Shown: positions 16,722 to 24,584 of the stretch, piece by piece
Layout of the letters: every line of letters begins with the position of its first letter
Numbering within the stretch: the stretch's first letter is position 1
Assembly: GCA_038216655.1 (NCBI GenBank)
Contig: JBBQPZ010000009.1
Span: 1-64,000, forward strand
Direction: 5' to 3'
Source of the DNA: JAFDWR01 sp038216655
GTDB lineage: Bacteria > Armatimonadota > Fimbriimonadia > Fimbriimonadales > Fimbriimonadaceae
DNA length: 64,000 nucleotides
Position numbers and translations under genes: made by a program
The notes under the pieces: model-generated
Databases searched by the model: none
What the model saw: the letters and a program-made list of their open reading frames with translations, nothing else
What the model was told of the DNA's origin: nothing

Positions 16722-17738
16722 TTAGTGGGCTAGTAAGTGCGGGTCGCTGTTGCTGCCGTGCGGTGCGACGTGGCATCCGGAGGTCCAACAGGTTTGTCCT
16801 GGGAAGTGGCCGGCGAGTTTGTCACTGTGACACTGCGCGCACACTCCTCTCGTCGTCCCGATCAGCAACTTCGCATTGCTCGATCCGTGCGGTCGGTGGC
16901 ATTCCACGCATCCGCTTCCGGTTCCGCCCGTCTGCGGGTCGTGTTCGAAGACGAACGGCCCCGCCATCTCGACGTGACACGTCACGCACTTGTCTTTAAC
17001 CGGGTCGTGGCGCACCTTCGAGTCTCGGGTCGGATGGGGGTTGTGACAGTCGCTACAGAGCATCCGTCCCTCGGGCACTGGGTGGTGGTTCGGAAGTCGG
17101 AATTCGCTGGTCTGCGAGGAATGGCACGAGCCGCAAAGCTTGGGCTGGTCGGCCTTCAGCATCGCCTGACTCTCGACGCGAGCGATAAATACGGGTTCAC
17201 GAGCGTCGCCCGCCTTACCCTTATCGAACGCGTGCTCCGACTTCTCGGCTTCCGTTTCGGGGTGAATCTGATGGCAAGAGACACAGGAGAGGCCAGCGCG
17301 AGCATGCTCGGTGACGCTCCAGTGCTGGGTCGTCATCGTGTCCGCGTGGCAACGAAGACAAGCCGCTGAGGATTCCGCCGGAGACATCTTGGTAAACGAA
17401 ATGACTTCCGGATTTTCCTCCGACCGGTGGATACCGCCAGGTCCATGGCATCCTTCGCATCCCCGCTTCTCCAAAGGCAACTTTGGATCGGACATAAACG
17501 CGGCATGCGGAGAACGTCCGAAATTCTTGGACTTCTCCGTATGACAATCCGCGCAGGCTTCACTGCCGAGGAAGTCGTCCGCCTTGGCTCGCGCAAAGAG
17601 CGCTTGCGCCTGGTGGGGGTTTGGTTTCTTAGTGGCTCCCTTGGGAGGTTGGGCAATGCCCATTCCGAGAGCGAGAAGGGCGAGGCCGGCGATTACCGCC
17701 AGAGTTTCGATTCTTACAATTGCACTCAAAGATCGCAT
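16722..17738 (-). CDS. DmsE/MtrA-type decahaem c-type cytochrome
   Basis: 338 residues with signal segment (about 10-29) and ten haem sites: CADCH 62, CEGCH 94, CLRCH 127, CVSCH 152, CGSCH 202, CSDCH 228, CVTCH 251, CVECH 277, CAQCH 300 and CWTSGCH (CX4CH) 317. Length, ten haems and CxxCH-PH motifs such as CHNPHP and CHRPHG agree with the MtrA/DmsE family, which sits inside the outer-membrane barrel and carries electrons across it. The final CX4CH is unusual for the family. First gene of the operon; the barrel gene follows 13 bases later. Confidence 0.9.
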   Translation of the reverse strand: MRSLSAIVRIETLAVIAGLALLALGMGIAQPPKGATKKPNPHQAQALFARAKADDFLGSEACADCHTEKSKNFGRSPHAAFMSDPKLPLEKRGCEGCHGPGGIHRSEENPEVISFTKMSPAESSAACLRCHADTMTTQHWSVTEHARAGLSCVSCHQIHPETEAEKSEHAFDKGKAGDAREPVFIARVESQAMLKADQPKLCGSCHSSQTSEFRLPNHHPVPEGRMLCSDCHNPHPTRDSKVRHDPVKDKCVTCHVEMAGPFVFEHDPQTGGTGSGCVECHRPHGSSNAKLLIGTTRGVCAQCHSDKLAGHFPGQTCWTSGCHVAPHGSNSDPHLLAH

Positions 17739-18168
17739 TTAGGACCTATATGCCTTGGCTGCCGTCGGGCGATTCCATTTCCAGACTGAAAGGTTCGCGT
17801 TTGTCATGAGCATCACCGGTGAGAAGGCTACCAGCATGAGCTCATTTTGAATCTGTAGTAATTTCGGTGTCATTGTTTCCGTGGACAGGCTTTTTTGTGC
17901 TGGATATACCACCAAACACCCTGATGATTTGACCTTAGAAACATCGGCCTGGCGGATCCGGACTGTCGGTCCGTGGAACGGAACCTGCCGAGGATCGCAA
18001 TAGCGCGCAACATGTGACCATACGCCATTAAACTCCAATTGCGGCAACTTGTGAAGGTTTTGAAGATGCCGAGATTACTTTGGCGAAATCGGCCTTCACT
18101 GAGTACCTAGGGCCTCAAACTCGACGCTCTAAAGGCTCGTTGCGCGCCAATTTGAGTTCAAACCGCCC
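17739..18168. promoter_or_regulatory. Upstream region of multihaem operon
   Basis: A 430-base stretch, more AT-rich than its neighbours, with no convincing gene; a 102-codon frame on the minus strand has no signal, motif or ribosome-binding site. It must hold the promoter of the leftward cytochrome operon and the 3' end of the uridine-kinase-like gene. AT-rich pockets at about 17840-17930 (rc GGTATATCC, CAAAAAAGCC) are promoter candidates, but no convincing -35/-10 pair stands out. Confidence 0.4.
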
Positions 18169-18993
18169 TCATCGGCGAGGCCGTCGACGCCCCAGCGACG
18201 CTGCGGCAGGCGAGGTGAGGGCATGGGTCTGATTGCGGATCTCAGACTGTTCCGGATACGCCTTTGCGAGCTTGAAAATGTCCGTCGTCATCGACATGAA
18301 GCCCTCCTCCGGATGGAAGCTCGTTTCGTAGCTCTCGCTTCTTAAGGCGGCGGCGAAGGCCTCGGGCTTCTGGTGGTCGTCTACATAGGTGTGAATCAAG
18401 CGCACGAGCGCCTGAGTGAAGAGCGCGCGCCGGAAGGTGAAGTCCACGACCACATCCGCGTTTTGCTTGGTCGGCTCCACGAAAATTCGGTAGCTGGGGC
18501 GAACGAACCTCTGATAGCGATCGATGACGTGTTCGATCTCTGCCGATCGCTCGCGAATGTCCCGCAAGATGCGGCCCAACAGCCGCTCGTCCGCCGCCAC
18601 GTCCAGAAACAGCGTGAGGTCGCAAAGGCTGACCATCGGTTCGGCAAGGATGAATAATCCCTCGACCAAGATCACGGGCCGAGGCTCGACCTTGATGCTG
18701 CGCGGCGTCTGCACCATCGTTTTGAAGTCGTACTCGGGCGCCCAAACGGACCTACCCGATCGCAACTGCCGGACGTGCGAGATTAGGGCTCGGAAATCTA
18801 AGTGCGAAGGATGATCGAAATTGACGTGCCCCATCTCCGACACGCCTCCGACGTCGGAAAGGAAGTACTGATCCATGCTGAGCACGACCGCCTTGGCTTC
18901 CCCAAGGTCCGCCGCGATCTGGCGCGCCAGATACGTCTTGCCCGATCCGGAGCCCCCGGCGATGCCAACGATAAGCGGCGCGATTCCCTTCAT
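18169..18993 (-). CDS. Uridine kinase-like P-loop kinase
   Basis: 274 residues with P-loop GIAGGSGSGKTYLA at the N-terminus, LSMDQYFLSD, NFDHPSHLDF, VILVEGLFIL and a lid-like RILRDIRERS, the uridine/phosphoribulokinase pattern. A C-terminal extension of about 70 residues goes beyond ordinary Udk. Uridine kinase makes UMP from uridine and GTP or ATP. The ATG at 18993 has GGGAAG at the right distance; an upstream ATG at 19050 would add a hydrophilic tail. The far end ends in RRRPRR. The substrate could be another nucleoside or a small sugar. Confidence 0.75.
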   Translation of the reverse strand: MKGIAPLIVGIAGGSGSGKTYLARQIAADLGEAKAVVLSMDQYFLSDVGGVSEMGHVNFDHPSHLDFRALISHVRQLRSGRSVWAPEYDFKTMVQTPRSIKVEPRPVILVEGLFILAEPMVSLCDLTLFLDVAADERLLGRILRDIRERSAEIEHVIDRYQRFVRPSYRIFVEPTKQNADVVVDFTFRRALFTQALVRLIHTYVDDHQKPEAFAAALRSESYETSFHPEEGFMSMTTDIFKLAKAYPEQSEIRNQTHALTSPAAASLGRRRPRR

Positions 18994-19091
18994 ATCTTCC
19001 CGATCATGCGTGGCGTGCGTCGCGCGGCGCTGTGGCGCATTCTCTGTCATTTGTTCCGAGGGCGGGAGCGGTTGTATCCTATCCGAGCGCT

Positions 19092-20327
19092 ATGGTCACC
19101 CATCACATTCGGCTGAAGGAAGTTGGTGTCCTCTTTGCCCTGCTCTCCAGCACATCGGATATTGGATCTTCGTTCATGCCTAATAGGGCCGCACGCGCGG
19201 GATGGATAGACCTCCCTCTCTCAAAAGCTTCATCGACTGGGAAGGAGATCAAGTTCAAGAAGACCCTCCTCGATCAGAGATTCGTTGCCGAGGGCGTCGC
19301 CATCGCGGATGTGAATCGAGACGGAAAACTCGACATCTTGGCGGGCAACGTCTGGTACGAGGCCCCAAGCTGGACTCGCCACGAGATCGCCCCGTTTCAG
19401 GAGGTCGACCCGGCGAAAGGGTACAGCAACTGCTTCAATAGTTGGGCTATGGACGTGAACCACGATGGCTGGCCCGACCAGATCGTAATCGGCATGCCCG
19501 GCGAGCGTGCGTTCTGGCGCGAGAATCCCCAGGGAAAGAAAACCCCTTGGCCAGAGCATCTGATTTGGCGGAGCGCTTGCGACGAGAGCCCATTGCTCGT
19601 CGACCTCTTCCATAACCACCACCCCGTCTTGGTGATGGGCTACGACGACCAATACTTGGCTTGGTTCGAGCCCGCTAAGGACCCGAACGCCGAGTGGATC
19701 TGCCACAACATCAGCGATCTCAAGGGTGCGGGGTCTCAGCGTTACACCCACGGTCTCGGAGTCGGTGACCTCGATGGCGACGGCCGCAACGAGGTGCTGA
19801 CCAACGAGGGCTATTACGTGGCCCCTCCCGACCCGCGCACCGGACCCTGGAAGTTCGTGAAAACCGATCTTGGCCCGCCCTGCGCTCAGATGGCAGTCAC
19901 CGACATCGATAAGGACGGCACCCCCGACGTGGTCACGAGTTCCGCCCACGACCGCGGCGTATGGTGGTTCGGCGGCCAGAAGCGTCGGGGTGGATTCGCC
20001 AGGCACTCCATCGACGAGACCATTTCGGAGACCCATTCGCTCGTCATGGCCGACTTGAATCGGGACGGCAATCCGGATTTCGTGACCGGCAAACGCGTCT
20101 GGGCTCACGGCCCAGGCGGAGATGTCGGCGCCAGCGAATCTGCCTGGCTTGTCTGGTATGAGTTCAGGCGCACTCCTAAAGGTATAGAGTGGACGCGCCA
20201 TCTGATCGATAGCGACTCCGGCGTCGGCACCCAATTCGAAGTCCGCGACATCAACCGGGACGGTCTTCTCGACATCGTGATCGCGAACAAGAAAGGCGTC
20301 TTCCTCTTCGAGCAGGTTCGGGCTTGA
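19092..20327 (+). CDS. FG-GAP/VCBS repeat protein
   Basis: 411 residues with at least six calcium-loop repeats of the FG-GAP type: DVNRDGKLDIL, DVNHDGWPDQI, DLDGDGRNEVL, DIDKDGTPDVV, DLNRDGNPDFV and DINRDGLLDIV, spaced through a probable seven-bladed beta-propeller. The N-terminus from ATG 19092 has a short hydrophobic stretch, possibly a weak signal; an alternative start at 19176 lacks it. Proteins of this type are usually exported and bind ligands or surfaces. No enzymatic motif is seen. It diverges from the uridine-kinase-like gene. Confidence 0.75.
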   Translation: MVTHHIRLKEVGVLFALLSSTSDIGSSFMPNRAARAGWIDLPLSKASSTGKEIKFKKTLLDQRFVAEGVAIADVNRDGKLDILAGNVWYEAPSWTRHEIAPFQEVDPAKGYSNCFNSWAMDVNHDGWPDQIVIGMPGERAFWRENPQGKKTPWPEHLIWRSACDESPLLVDLFHNHHPVLVMGYDDQYLAWFEPAKDPNAEWICHNISDLKGAGSQRYTHGLGVGDLDGDGRNEVLTNEGYYVAPPDPRTGPWKFVKTDLGPPCAQMAVTDIDKDGTPDVVTSSAHDRGVWWFGGQKRRGGFARHSIDETISETHSLVMADLNRDGNPDFVTGKRVWAHGPGGDVGASESAWLVWYEFRRTPKGIEWTRHLIDSDSGVGTQFEVRDINRDGLLDIVIANKKGVFLFEQVRA

Positions 20328-20402
20328 GCCATCAAAGGGACGCTCGAGAAGGGTTCCGCGTGGAGGGTGGAGAATCGAGAATCGAGAGGACGGAAGGCGT
20401 TT

Positions 20403-20444
20403 GGCCTAGGGTGGAGGTAGTCGCGGGTTCCTCCACCCTAGGCC
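20403..20444. terminator. Strong hairpin between convergent genes
   Basis: A perfect 15-bp stem, GGCCTAGGGTGGAGG paired with CCTCCACCCTAGGCC around a 12-base loop, sits between the FG-GAP gene's stop and the end of the leftward hypothetical gene. It lacks a clear T-run, so it may act as a barrier or RNA stabiliser rather than a classic terminator. Confidence 0.65.
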
Positions 20445-20452
20445 TTCCCTGC

Positions 20453-21151
20453 TTAGGCAGCTTTCGGCTTGCTGCTGGGGGTAGCGACGGCGAAGGTGAC
20501 GCCTTGGGTTCCGAGGGGGATGAGCTCGGTCATCTGGCCGGTGGCGGTCTTGACGAAGCGGTAGGCGGCGGCGTAGTAGCCGGTCGGGACGGTTACGTCG
20601 TGGGAGAGGGTGCCGGAGGCGAAGGCGAAGTACGCCTTGCTGCGATATCCCTTGCCGCTCGGCTTCCGGTTCGGGCTCTTGAGCGGCTCAAGGAGAAGCT
20701 CGGTGGTGACTCCGGATGCGTTGGCGCCGCTGGCGGTGAAGGTGACCTTGCCGGAACTGGCGAGGGCGGTGACGGTGATGGTGTCTCCGGTGAACGCGGT
20801 GGTGGGCGGGGCGACGGGCACGGTTCCGCCGGGGGTTACCTGGAGAAACTTGACGGCGAGGCCGACGAAGGCGGTGTTAGCGGTTTGAAAGTAGGTTTCA
20901 CCGCTGATGGGGTTGGTGCGGGACTGGGTGTTGGCGTAGGCCCTCCAGGCGGTAACTTGGGCCGTGGTGAGGTTCTTGTAGGTCGCGGCGGCCCGGGAGA
21001 GGTCGTTCCTTATGGCTCGTTGGGCGGCGGTGTCAGGCTGTTTGCCGTTGACGCGGTTCTTGAGGACAAGGCCGGAGCGAGACTTTGAGACGACGACGGT
21101 ACCCGCTTTACCTCGCAGGTCCTCGAATGCGATTGAGAGTGCAGCTTTCAT
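20453..21151 (-). CDS. Hypothetical protein, Thr/Ala-rich
   Basis: 232 residues. The N-terminal part (about 1-85) is basic and helical with RSGLVLKNRV, TAAQRAIRNDLSRAAATYKNLT and QVTAWRAYAN. The rest is beta-rich and Thr/Val/Ala/Pro-rich with two or three Ig-like strands (TFTASGANASGVTTELLLEP, YYAAAYRFVKTATGQ). There is no signal peptide. The arrangement resembles small structural proteins seen in phage-like or polymer-forming contexts, but I do not recognise the family. An unusually short frame on the opposite strand is a GC-skew shadow. The start at 21151 is an ATG beginning MKAALSIAFEDL. Confidence 0.6.
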   Translation of the reverse strand: MKAALSIAFEDLRGKAGTVVVSKSRSGLVLKNRVNGKQPDTAAQRAIRNDLSRAAATYKNLTTAQVTAWRAYANTQSRTNPISGETYFQTANTAFVGLAVKFLQVTPGGTVPVAPPTTAFTGDTITVTALASSGKVTFTASGANASGVTTELLLEPLKSPNRKPSGKGYRSKAYFAFASGTLSHDVTVPTGYYAAAYRFVKTATGQMTELIPLGTQGVTFAVATPSSKPKAA

Positions 21152-21297
21152 GCCTTAAGTCATTGGCATCTTTACTTTAATCTGTAGGGGATTAGGTAGG
21201 GTCGTGGTAGGGTTTGGGGAGGGTGCAGGGTGTTGGGCGTTTGGCGTCGGGTATTGCTGGCCATCTGCTGTCAGCCGCACAACCTTCGGGCAACAAA

Positions 21298-21320
21298 AAA
21301 GCCCCTTGATGAGGGGCTTT
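21298..21320 (-). terminator. Terminator of tRNA-Lys
   Basis: Stem AAAGCCCC/GGGGCTTT with an A-run on its left (a U-run when read leftward) lies 13 bases past the tRNA-Lys 3' end on the minus strand. Confidence 0.85.
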
Positions 21321-21332
21321 GAACCTAAAACC

Positions 21333-21408
<76 letters not shown>

Positions 21409-21486
21409 CGGTAAGGAGAAAAGATACCTCAGGGAGACGCCGGACGCAAGGGTTTGGACCGAAATCGCTTGGGTAGTCTCCCCCGC

Positions 21487-22014
21487 GTGCCATTTCAGAT
21501 TCGCCCCGCGGACAACTATGACGTCGCCGAAGTCGTCCGCGTCATTAAATCGGTGTATGACGAGTACGGTTTCACCTGGGAGCCCGAGCGATATCACGCC
21601 GACCTGTACGACATCGAGAGGCACTACGCGTCGCCTGAAGCGTTCTTTGTTGCCGTCGACTGTGAGCAGGTGCTCGGTACCGTCGCTCTGGAGGTATTCC
21701 CCGCCATCCCCGGCGAACCTGGGACCACAACCCTTGTGGAGGGATTCTGGCGCTGCTGCGGGGCCGAATGCTCGCTCGAACGCCTCTACGTCGACCCCCT
21801 CGCCCGCCGGCGTGGAGTCGGTCAAGGGTTGAGTGCATACGTCATCGAGTCCGCACGATCCGCCGGCTATCAGGCCCTGGAACTCTGGAGCGACAAACGG
21901 TTCGTCGACGCCCATCGCCTGTACGAGCGACTTGGCGCCCGAGTCGTCGGGGAGCGAATCTGCGACGACCCCGACGAGTCCCCCGAATGGGGCCTCATCC
22001 TGCCACTTGTCTGA
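21487..22014 (+). CDS. GNAT N-acetyltransferase
   Basis: 175 residues with GNAT order: IRPADNYDVAEVVRVIKSVYDEYG helix, a central GTVALEV strand, then LERLYVDPLARRRGVGQGLSAYVIE, whose RRRGVGQ segment is the acetyl-CoA pyrophosphate loop (Q/RxxGxG/A), and ALELWSDKRFVDAHRLYERLGARVV. The acceptor is unknown. It starts at a GTG at 21487 that begins VPFQIRPAD; a TTG at 21454 would add eleven residues. It is transcribed away from tRNA-Lys. Confidence 0.85.
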   Translation: MPFQIRPADNYDVAEVVRVIKSVYDEYGFTWEPERYHADLYDIERHYASPEAFFVAVDCEQVLGTVALEVFPAIPGEPGTTTLVEGFWRCCGAECSLERLYVDPLARRRGVGQGLSAYVIESARSAGYQALELWSDKRFVDAHRLYERLGARVVGERICDDPDESPEWGLILPLV

Positions 22015-22144
22015 GTTGGAGCTGAAGCCGGTCATCCCGACGCATGTTGTGCCGCGAATCTGACCGCAATCGCCTCTTGCTTTCGATCTGTTACTGCCCA
22101 CGGACCCGCAGCCACTAGACAGCTACCCTTCTCGATTCTCCCAA

Positions 22145-22745
22145 ATGGCGTATACCGAGACTTTGTTCGGTCTAATGCTCGTCCTCGCCTTGTCACCGAC
22201 CGCCCCGGCCAAGAACCTGATCCGGCAACTTCGATTCCGGCGTGACGGGGTTCAAAACCGACTACGACCGCCTAAGCGAACTCTCTCCCACCGGTGCCCT
22301 CGCCGTCGGCGGTGATCCGCAGAAGTTCAACAACCGGGGATTTAGCATGCCGGATCACACCGGGAACCACGGCAACATGCTCATCGTGAACGCGATGGAG
22401 CAGTTCGACAAAGCGATCTGGGAAGAGACCGTCGTCGTAACCCCCGGCGAGACGTACAACTTCGCCATTTGGGGAGCATCGTGGGGGATGGACCCCCAGA
22501 ACCAGCCTCAAGACCCCAGCCCCGCCCGCCTGGTGGTCTATGTCAACGGCAAACCGCTCGGCAAGGCCCAACAGCTTGTGCCGATCAACGCCGAGTGGAC
22601 ACGCCTCGCGCGAAGCTGGAAGGCAGGCGTGAAGGTCACCAGGGCCACGATCCGGATCGTCGATGAGAATATCGATGCCTACGGGAACGACTTTGCCCTA
22701 GACGACGCGTCCTTCGTCTCGACCGGCACCATCAAACCCAAGTAG
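22145..22745 (+). pseudogene. Secreted domain protein, frameshifted after signal peptide
   Basis: An ATG at 22145 opens a frame with a typical signal peptide (MAYTETLFGLMLVLALSPTA...AKNLI). The downstream frame, open from about 22221, encodes GNFDSGVTGFKTDYD and continues to 22745 as a 170-residue beta-rich domain with W/Y-rich strands (YNFAIWGASWG, RLVVYVNGKPLG, NDFALDDASF). NLI..GNFDSG is the usual opening of secreted carbohydrate-binding-like jelly rolls, so the two pieces belong together; removing one base near 22223 restores one frame. Either a genuine frameshift or a sequencing error. Confidence 0.7.
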
Positions 22746-22763
22746 CTGACGCCGGACTCATGA

Positions 22764-22798
22764 GAAAGGGCCGCTTCGCCATGTGAAGCGGCCCTTTC
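22764..22798. terminator. Bidirectional terminator
   Basis: Perfect 14-bp stem GAAAGGGCCGCTTC/GAAGCGGCCCTTTC with a 7-base loop, between convergent genes ending at 22745 and 22815; flanking A and T runs suit both directions. Confidence 0.9.
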
Positions 22799-22814
22799 CT
22801 TTCAGGTCGGTTGC

Positions 22815-23294
22815 TTAGTTCGAGGGAGGCGGCGTGCCCGCGCCCTTTCCGTTCTTTCTGCCCTTCGCGCCCTTTTCCCCACCGCGCTCCTGCTTCAGCG
22901 TGGCGGCAAGCTCCTTCTGCTGGTCCTTCGTAAGAATCTTGGCCAAACCCTGGCGGAAGTTCTTGACGATGGCCTGCATCTCGGGCTTGGCCTGCTCCCG
23001 AGTCTCCGTGCCACCCTTGACCTTGGTCATGATGGCCTTAACGTCGGCCTCGGCCTTCGTCGACAGGGACTTGATGTCGGACTTCTGTTGGTCGGTCAGC
23101 TTGAGCTTCTCAAGCGCCGTCATGACCTTCTTCATTCCGCCACCAGCATGGCCCGCTCGGCCTCCGGCTTTGGCTCCACCGTTCTGCACTCCGGTCGGAG
23201 GTCCGCCCTGCGGGCCTGCGGCCTGAGCGTGCGCGGTGGACATCGAGACGGCGGCGAAGATCGCGGCGATGATTGTGATTAGCGTTCTATTCAT
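22815..23294 (-). CDS. Spy/CpxP-like periplasmic protein
   Basis: 159 residues with a signal peptide ending near AHAQA, a Gly-rich linker, then an all-helical region with two LTxxQ-type motifs (KLTDQQKSDI, ILTKDQQKEL) typical of the CpxP/Spy family, and a basic, Gly-rich tail. Spy-like proteins act as periplasmic chaperones under envelope stress; in other bacteria related proteins bind metals. No partner gene is adjacent, and the regulator downstream (AraC type) is separated by a gap. Confidence 0.72.
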   Translation of the reverse strand: MNRTLITIIAAIFAAVSMSTAHAQAAGPQGGPPTGVQNGGAKAGGRAGHAGGGMKKVMTALEKLKLTDQQKSDIKSLSTKAEADVKAIMTKVKGGTETREQAKPEMQAIVKNFRQGLAKILTKDQQKELAATLKQERGGEKGAKGRKNGKGAGTPPPSN

Positions 23295-23357
23295 GGTTTT
23301 TGTTTAACTCCCTCAAGGCTCCGGGGAGTTAAACGTCGGTCCTCATGAATTGTTCAA

Positions 23358-24575
23358 TTAGGAGTCGCCAGAAGTTCGGCGAACGCTCGTCGGACTCACA
23401 TGGAACTTCTGGCTGAACGCCCGGCTGAAGTGGCTAATACCGGCAAACCCGACGGTCTGCGCCACCAGCCCCACCGGCATGGACTGCTCCATCAGAATCG
23501 CCCGGGCTCGCTCCAAGCGGTAGGCGATCAAATACTTATGGAAGGGCTGCCCGGTCGCCTGGCGGAACAGAAAACGGAAGTGCGACGTGCTGAGACCAAG
23601 TTGCGCGGCAACGGTGGCATCGGTGATCGGGCGGGCGAAATTCCGCTCCACGAGCGCAAGGGCCTTGTCAACCAGACGAGTCGTGGGCGAATCGCTCGCC
23701 GCGAACTTGGCCTCCGTCGCGGCCTCGATGAAGTGCATCGCGGTCGAGAAGAGATCTTCCCCACTCTGGCAATTCTCGAGCGCGCGAGCGGCGTCAAGCT
23801 GAAGCCGATGCGCCTCTCGCCCTCCGCCGAGTTCAAGTGTCGCGGCCGAGACGACGGCGAGAAAAACCAATGCCTGCCCGCGGGCCTCGTCCAGATCGGT
23901 CGAGCTCAGCGTCGAACGCTCAAGCTGCATGATCGCCTGATTGAATCGAGCGCGATCGCCCAGCCGAACGACCGCGCCAAGTTCCGAGAGCGGAACTCCC
24001 CCGCCGCGGGAGTGGAAGGGACATCCCTTCTCCGGGCGAGTGACGCTGAAGATGTCCCCGATGAGGAACGACGCTGGCGATCCCAGGTCCTTGAACCGCA
24101 GCGTTCCGCCGTAGATGCCAGGCGGCAAGTCGATCGTCATCACATCGACCCGGTTGGGGCGGCCCTCAATCTCGACCTGGCCAACCGTCTCCCGCGAAGT
24201 TCCGTCTCCGGGAGCCTCCATCAGCGGTCGAAGATCGAAGCCATCCGAATAGTGGCGGCCGTTCAGGAGGTCTTGGCGAAACACGGACTCCCCCTGAAGC
24301 CCCATCAGGTGAAGCATCGCGCCAACTGTACCGGCCGGTTCCGCGTCTCCATCCGCGTGAAGGGCGAACACGCCGACGATCTTGAGCTGCAAAATCTCGC
24401 CCTTGTTGGGCAGGACCGCCTCGATGGAGTGCGGCAGGGCTCGGGCGGGGTGACTGCGAGTGACGCCGCCGTTACTCTGCCACGCCGGGGCGCACGAGCA
24501 AGGCAAGCCAGCCGACCGCAGCACGATCCCCGTCATGGGGCGCGAGAAGCTGAGGGCAACGGCGGTGTCAAGCAA
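23358..24575 (-). CDS. AraC-family transcriptional regulator
   Basis: 405 residues. The C-terminal 100 residues hold two HTH motifs: ITDATVAAQLGLSTSHFRFLFRQATGQPFHKYLIAYRLERARAIL and the second with PVGLVAQTVGFAGISHFSRAFSQKFHVSPTSVRR. The N-terminal 300 residues are not a standard cupin; they include a cysteine pair (LPCSCAPA) and strands that may bind a ligand. The TTG start at 24575 has AGGA at ribosome-binding distance; ATG at 24536 is an alternative. It lies 10 bases after the solute-binding lipoprotein gene and probably shares its transcript, so it may respond to the same ligand. Confidence 0.85.
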   Translation of the reverse strand: MLDTAVALSFSRPMTGIVLRSAGLPCSCAPAWQSNGGVTRSHPARALPHSIEAVLPNKGEILQLKIVGVFALHADGDAEPAGTVGAMLHLMGLQGESVFRQDLLNGRHYSDGFDLRPLMEAPGDGTSRETVGQVEIEGRPNRVDVMTIDLPPGIYGGTLRFKDLGSPASFLIGDIFSVTRPEKGCPFHSRGGGVPLSELGAVVRLGDRARFNQAIMQLERSTLSSTDLDEARGQALVFLAVVSAATLELGGGREAHRLQLDAARALENCQSGEDLFSTAMHFIEAATEAKFAASDSPTTRLVDKALALVERNFARPITDATVAAQLGLSTSHFRFLFRQATGQPFHKYLIAYRLERARAILMEQSMPVGLVAQTVGFAGISHFSRAFSQKFHVSPTSVRRTSGDS

Positions 24576-24584
24576 GGTTCAATC

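Noticed and set aside
17739..18047. 102-codon frame upstream of the cytochrome operon
   Set aside because: No ribosome-binding site, no motif and AT-rich promoter-like composition.
20324..21088. 254-codon Gly-rich frame
   Set aside because: Antisense shadow of the Thr/Ala-rich hypothetical gene; composition is a mirror of GC-rich codons, and it contains the terminator hairpin.
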